Assembly (NCBI GenBank): GCA_002085355.1
Contig: NATN01000200.1
Location: 1 to 8,817, forward strand
DNA from: Candidatus Zhuqueibacterota bacterium 4484_87
GTDB lineage: Bacteria; Zhuqueibacterota; Zhuqueibacteria; Thermofontimicrobiales; Thermofontimicrobiaceae
DNA: 8,817 nt
Direction of reading: 5' to 3'
The notes under the pieces are model-generated. The model searched no databases. It saw nothing but the letters and a program-made list of their open reading frames with translations, and was not told the origin of the DNA. Positions 5,786 through 8,817 of this stretch are shown piece by piece (positions within the stretch are counted from its first letter, which is position 1; each line of letters starts with the position of its first letter). The translations under genes and the position numbers were made by a program.

Positions 5786-8065
5786 ATGAAACGACTGATA
5801 ATCGCGGTATTTCTGTTACTTTTTCTAGTGAATTCCTTTCTGGTTTTTGCTGGTGAAGAATGCACCATCGGCGTGGCTGTTGGTAAGGCGACAAGCGATG
5901 GCAGGCCTATTTTGTGGAAAAACAGGGATATTTCACCAAAATATTTCAACAACGATATTCGCTACGTGAAAGGCGAAAAGTATCATTTTCTTGCGCTGAT
6001 GACAGTCGGCTATTCCAATTTGGCATGGGCTGGTACGAACGAAAAAGGATTTTGTATCATCAATTCCGCTTCGCGAGATCTTTCCGGGACGAGAAAGAAG
6101 GGACCCGGCAACGGCGAATTCATGAAAATGGCGCTGGGATTGTGCGCCAATGTGGATGATTTTGAAAAACTTCTTCAGGAAACAAATCTGCCGGGCAGGA
6201 GAACGAACTGCAATTATGGCGTCATCGATGCGAACGGCGGAGCTGCAATTTTTGAGACGAGAAATTATTCTTACACCAAATTCGACGCTAATAATCCAAA
6301 AATCGCTTCACAGGGATTCCTCGTGCGAGCGAATTTTGCCCATACTTCAAATGGCAACGGCGGAATTTATCGTTATCGCCGGGCAAAAATTTTATGGGAA
6401 GATGCGGTGGAAAATAATTCGCTGAACTACCGCGCCGTGATTAGCCAATTCGCCCGGGACCTTGCGGACACGAACGGTGTGCCATTCACTTTACCGGTGA
6501 AAAATGCTACGGATCCCAGGCATCCTTATGCCATCGAAACTTACAACACAATAAATCGTTCCAGCACAGCTGCGGCAGTGGTTTTTTGCGGCGTGAAAAA
6601 AGGTGAAGATCCGGGACTAACAACGATGTGGAGCACTTTAGGCGAACCAATTTTTTCTATTGCGGTGCCAGCGTGGGTTAGCGCCGAAGCTGCGCCGATC
6701 ACTTTGACCGGAGAAAAGGGCAGCCCGCTGCGCGAACAGGCGATGAAGCTGCTGAAAGGTTTTTACTATTCTTCCTATGAAAACGGGAAAGAGCGCTACT
6801 ACCTCACTACTTTTGGTTTGCCCAATTTGTTGACGCAAATTCACAAAGCTGAAGATGACATTTTTCAGAAGACCGAGAAATTTCTGGCAGAAGTGAGGAA
6901 ATCACGTGCAGTTGACAGGAATCAACTGAAGAAATTTCAGGATCGGATGAGTCAACAGGCGTTCAGCGAATTGAAAAAGATCGCTTCCCGAAATGTGGAA
7001 GAAAGAACGATCAAAGTGGGCGTTTTTTGCGGAGAAGGCGCCAGTCCGGTTTGCGTGAAAGAGACCATGGAAGCGCTGAAAATTGATCGAGGAATTGTCC
7101 CGTTTACTGTGTCCGCGAAAGATATCGTTTTGGGGGCAATGGACAATCTGGATGTGATCGTTTTCCCCGGAGGCAGCGGCAGCAAGCAGGCGTGCAACCT
7201 CGGCGCGCGCGGCAGAGAAATTGTCCGCAACGCTGTTTTGCAGCAGGGCAAAGGCTGCGTTGGCATTTGTGCTGGCGGCTATTTGCTGTCCAGCACGCCG
7301 ATTTATCCCTGGAGTTTGAAATTGATTTCAGCGAATGTCTTTGATCGGGAACATTACAATCGAGGCCGCGGTTTGATGGAAATTTCTTTCACTGATTTGG
7401 GCAAGACTATTTTTCCCGAATTTAATGGTCAAAGTAGCGCGTTTTTGCAGTATTACGATGGTCCTGTGCTTGTTCCCTCGCAGGAAAACGATTTGCCTGC
7501 TTATTCGGAACTGGCGATTTTCGTTAGCGATATTCATCTGAACGGCGGTTCTTCGTCGGGAGTGACGCCGGGAAAAACAGTCCTGCTGGCGAACGAAGCT
7601 GGCAAAGGCAGAGTGTTTGTCAGCGCCGGACATCCTGAGGCGACGCCCGGAATGCGCTGGATGGTACCCCGAATGGTGCGCTGGGTCGCCGGGAGAAAAA
7701 TCATTCCCTATCCCGAGCAGGTTGTGCGCACGAAAAGAGACACGACGGAAATTTTATTCACTGCCGAGCGGGTTAAACTGGAGAAGCAACTTTTTTGGAA
7801 ATTGGTGGACAATGATCCTGCGGGAAAAATCGCTGCGCTGAAAAAGTTGATCGCGCTGCGGTCGAGGCCTGCCCTGCGCTGGGCAATTGGTTTGCTCAGA
7901 GATACTGATAAGAATGTCCGTTTCGCTGCGGCAAAAGTTCTGGCGGGTTCAGAATACACGCCGGCGATCGATGATTTGAAAGTAGCTGTCCAACTGGAGA
8001 AGGATAAAGAAGCGAGAAATCGATTGACCGAATATTTGAAAAAGCTGGAGAAGATTGTTCAATAG
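5786..8065 (+). CDS. Exported Ntn-type acyltransferase/amidase fused to a BPL_N amidotransferase-like domain and HEAT-like repeats
   Basis: The 759-residue protein starts at an ATG behind GAGGAG (5773-5778). Residues 1-22 are a signal peptide ending VFA. Four residues on, Cys26 opens the motif CTIGVAVGKATSDGRPILWK followed by NRD, the pattern of C45/C69-like N-terminal-nucleophile hydrolases (linear amide hydrolases or acyl transferases). In these the Cys becomes the free N-terminus after processing. NCNYGVID (141-148) is a candidate source of the oxyanion Asn. This domain runs to about 300, followed by a mostly helical linker (to about 405). Residues about 407-637 are a class I glutamine-amidotransferase-like (BPL_N-type) domain with PGGSG (461-465), the nucleophile elbow GICAGG (Cys495) and GHPE (His616, Glu618), a complete apparent triad. 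Residues about 678-755 are helical pairs resembling HEAT repeats. It likely acts in the periplasm or outside the cell on an amide or ester bond; the substrate is unknown. It stands alone between a terminator and a convergent gene. Confidence 0.87.
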   Translation: MKRLIIAVFLLLFLVNSFLVFAGEECTIGVAVGKATSDGRPILWKNRDISPKYFNNDIRYVKGEKYHFLALMTVGYSNLAWAGTNEKGFCIINSASRDLSGTRKKGPGNGEFMKMALGLCANVDDFEKLLQETNLPGRRTNCNYGVIDANGGAAIFETRNYSYTKFDANNPKIASQGFLVRANFAHTSNGNGGIYRYRRAKILWEDAVENNSLNYRAVISQFARDLADTNGVPFTLPVKNATDPRHPYAIETYNTINRSSTAAAVVFCGVKKGEDPGLTTMWSTLGEPIFSIAVPAWVSAEAAPITLTGEKGSPLREQAMKLLKGFYYSSYENGKERYYLTTFGLPNLLTQIHKAEDDIFQKTEKFLAEVRKSRAVDRNQLKKFQDRMSQQAFSELKKIASRNVEERTIKVGVFCGEGASPVCVKETMEALKIDRGIVPFTVSAKDIVLGAMDNLDVIVFPGGSGSKQACNLGARGREIVRNAVLQQGKGCVGICAGGYLLSSTPIYPWSLKLISANVFDREHYNRGRGLMEISFTDLGKTIFPEFNGQSSAFLQYYDGPVLVPSQENDLPAYSELAIFVSDIHLNGGSSSGVTPGKTVLLANEAGKGRVFVSAGHPEATPGMRWMVPRMVRWVAGRKIIPYPEQVVRTKRDTTEILFTAERVKLEKQLFWKLVDNDPAGKIAALKKLIALRSRPALRWAIGLLRDTDKNVRFAAAKVLAGSEYTPAIDDLKVAVQLEKDKEARNRLTEYLKKLEKIVQ

Positions 8066-8082
8066 GGGAACGCGCTTCTTTT

Positions 8083-8134
8083 GGGGACGCGGATGAACAC
8101 GGAAATCCGCTTAATCTGCGTGCATCCGCGTGCC
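8083..8134. repeat. Palindromic intergenic repeat with phased 'atccgcg' motifs
   Basis: ACGCGGATG (8087-8095) is perfectly inverted at 8123-8131 (CATCCGCGT), and an outer GG/CC pairing extends it to 8084-8134. Inside are ATCCGC, ATCTGC and ATCCGC at 8105, 8114 and 8124, a spacing of 9-10 bases. The sequence is markedly more GC-rich than its surroundings and sits between two convergent genes. It resembles the 'gcggatgaacacggat...atccgcgt' intergenic sequences I recall from several environmental genomes. Followed by a T-rich run (8135-8150), it may also serve as a terminator for the plus-strand gene. Confidence 0.6.
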
Positions 8135-8150
8135 ATTTTATTTTTTAATT

Positions 8151-8600
8151 TTATCGTAACTTTACCTCAATCCTCATGCTATCTGCATTAAACAAAAATT
8201 TTGCTTTTTCAAAATCTGGTGGTCCAAAAAATGCTCTGGCATTATTTGAAAAACCAAAACTTTCCGTGGGCATGCCCAAAAAATTTGTATCTATTTCATC
8301 ATCTCCGTCTTCGTCATGAAAGGCTTTAATTGCATATTCCCCGAAAGGAATTTTTTTGACTTCCCATTTTGTCATTCTATTTTTTATGCGACGGATTGCG
8401 CCTTTGAATTTATTCTTTTTGCCATCATAACTTTCCTTTGTTTTGAACAAGCCAATTTTGACATCGCCTTTGTTGTTTTTAAGCCCGCTGACAATGACTG
8501 TCAGATTTCCGACTTTCTGTGTAGTCTGATTATTCTGCGCTGTTAGTAAGCTGCATGAAAAGAGAAAAAAGAAAATTACAGATAAAAATAGCCTATTCAT
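8151..8600 (-). CDS. Exported DUF2141 family protein
   Basis: The 149-residue protein starts at 8600 on the minus strand behind GGGAGA (8614-8609 read on that strand). It opens with a signal peptide (residues 1 to about 20, likely cut near LTA-QNN). The mature part matches DUF2141: GNLTVIVSGLKNNKGDVKIGLF-type opening (31-52), PFGEYAIKAFHDEDGD (85-100) and FLGMPTESFGFSNNARAFFG (107-126), giving a full-length copy of this small beta-sandwich family of unknown function, common in Bacteroidota and relatives. The acidic loop DEDGDDEID (96-104) resembles a calcium-binding loop, which is inference only. A partial membrane-protein gene lies 57 bases upstream on the same strand, so the two may form an operon. 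The gene is convergent with the fusion enzyme gene. The LFSC at 13-16 is a poor lipobox, so lipoprotein status is doubtful. Confidence 0.87.
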   Translation of the reverse strand: MNRLFLSVIFFFLFSCSLLTAQNNQTTQKVGNLTVIVSGLKNNKGDVKIGLFKTKESYDGKKNKFKGAIRRIKNRMTKWEVKKIPFGEYAIKAFHDEDGDDEIDTNFLGMPTESFGFSNNARAFFGPPDFEKAKFLFNADSMRIEVKLR

Positions 8601-8657
8601 TTTGCTACTCTCCCTGATTCTAAATTTTGGAAGTAATTCGTGAATTTATGGCTTTCA

Positions 8658-8817
8658 TTAAACTCGATTTTGATCAATTTTTTCATAAAATCTTCCCAGC
8701 ATGTAACCAAACACTAGAAATCCGCTTAAAGAATAAAGCAGCCAAAAAAATTCGTTTTTGCTATTGAAAGAGCCATAAATCAGCGGATGCGAAACATTCC
8801 ACAAAGTAATCGTCAGC
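8658..8817 (-). CDS. Unidentified membrane protein, C-terminal end (5' part outside window)
   Basis: On the minus strand a frame is open from the window edge (first full codon at 8816) to a TAA at 8660-8658, giving 52 residues. They include a hydrophobic segment FFWLLYSLSGFLVFGYMLG followed by a short polar tail ending in NRV, as expected for the last transmembrane helix of an integral membrane protein. An upstream NVSHPLIYGSFNSK stretch looks like a loop between helices. The other minus-strand frame starting at the edge closes after 18 codons. No family can be named from so little. Its stop lies 57 bases before the DUF2141 start on the same strand, so co-transcription is likely. Confidence 0.6.
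   Translation of the reverse strand, partial: LTITLWNVSHPLIYGSFNSKNEFFWLLYSLSGFLVFGYMLGRFYEKIDQNRV

Noticed and set aside
6952..7959. Several minus-strand open frames opposite the fusion enzyme gene
   Set aside because: The plus-strand frame carries complete catalytic motifs throughout; the opposite frames show no family pattern.
8553..8564. Possible lipoprotein signal (LFSC) in the DUF2141 protein
   Set aside because: Phe at the second lipobox position is unusual, and a normal signal-peptidase site at LTA follows closely.
8102..8729. A 13-base sequence (gaaatccgcttaa) shared by 8102-8114 and 8717-8729
   Set aside because: The second copy lies inside a coding frame and lacks the inverted arms of the first, so chance similarity is more likely than a second repeat copy.
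1..8817. CRISPR array, insertion sequence, tRNA or rRNA
   Set aside because: No regularly spaced repeats, transposase, cloverleaf or rRNA-like sequence was recognised on either strand.

Overview
The window reads as a slice of the chromosome of a Gram-negative, outer-membrane-bearing bacterium. It has a moderate-to-low GC content and strong Shine-Dalgarno sites (AGGAG/GGGAGG types) before nearly every gene. OmpA-type peptidoglycan-binding domains, a DUF2141 protein and several exported proteins would fit the Bacteroidota/FCB-related lineages, including candidate phyla such as KSB1 or Calditrichota. That placement is an inference from gene content; there is no rRNA or tRNA here to anchor it.

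Layout, left to right. (1) 1-1248 is the C-terminal part of a large HerA/VirB4-like ATP-binding protein whose P-loop core lies upstream of the window; it ends in two coiled coils around a Gly/Ala-rich segment. (2) 1300-1815 is a small nitroreductase-family flavoprotein. (3) 1939-3032 is a tight two-gene unit: a membrane-anchored BON-OmpA protein and a membrane-anchored helix-hairpin-helix (HhH) protein, closed by a clear intrinsic terminator at 3063-3102. (4) 3103-3464 is an AT-rich gap with no gene. (5) 3465-5543 encodes an exported 692-residue protein with a von Willebrand A domain and two OmpA-like domains, also closed by a strong terminator (5573-5607). (6) 5786-8065 encodes an exported 759-residue fusion of an Ntn-type acyltransferase/amidase, a class I glutamine-amidotransferase-like (BPL_N) domain and C-terminal HEAT-like helices. 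(7) Around 8083-8134 lies a palindromic, phased intergenic repeat of the 'atccgcg' type. (8) On the minus strand, 8600-8151 encodes an exported DUF2141 protein, preceded by the C-terminal end of an unidentified membrane protein (8817-8658) that is probably in the same operon.

How the parts may work together: genes 3-5 look like cell-envelope proteins that tether to peptidoglycan. The BON-OmpA/HhH pair is the only convincing two-gene operon on the plus strand, and the VWA-OmpA gene is a separate unit behind a terminator. The most unusual item is the three-part enzyme at 5786-8065, which places two unrelated cysteine-nucleophile catalytic domains in one exported chain. No mobile element, CRISPR array or RNA gene was found.
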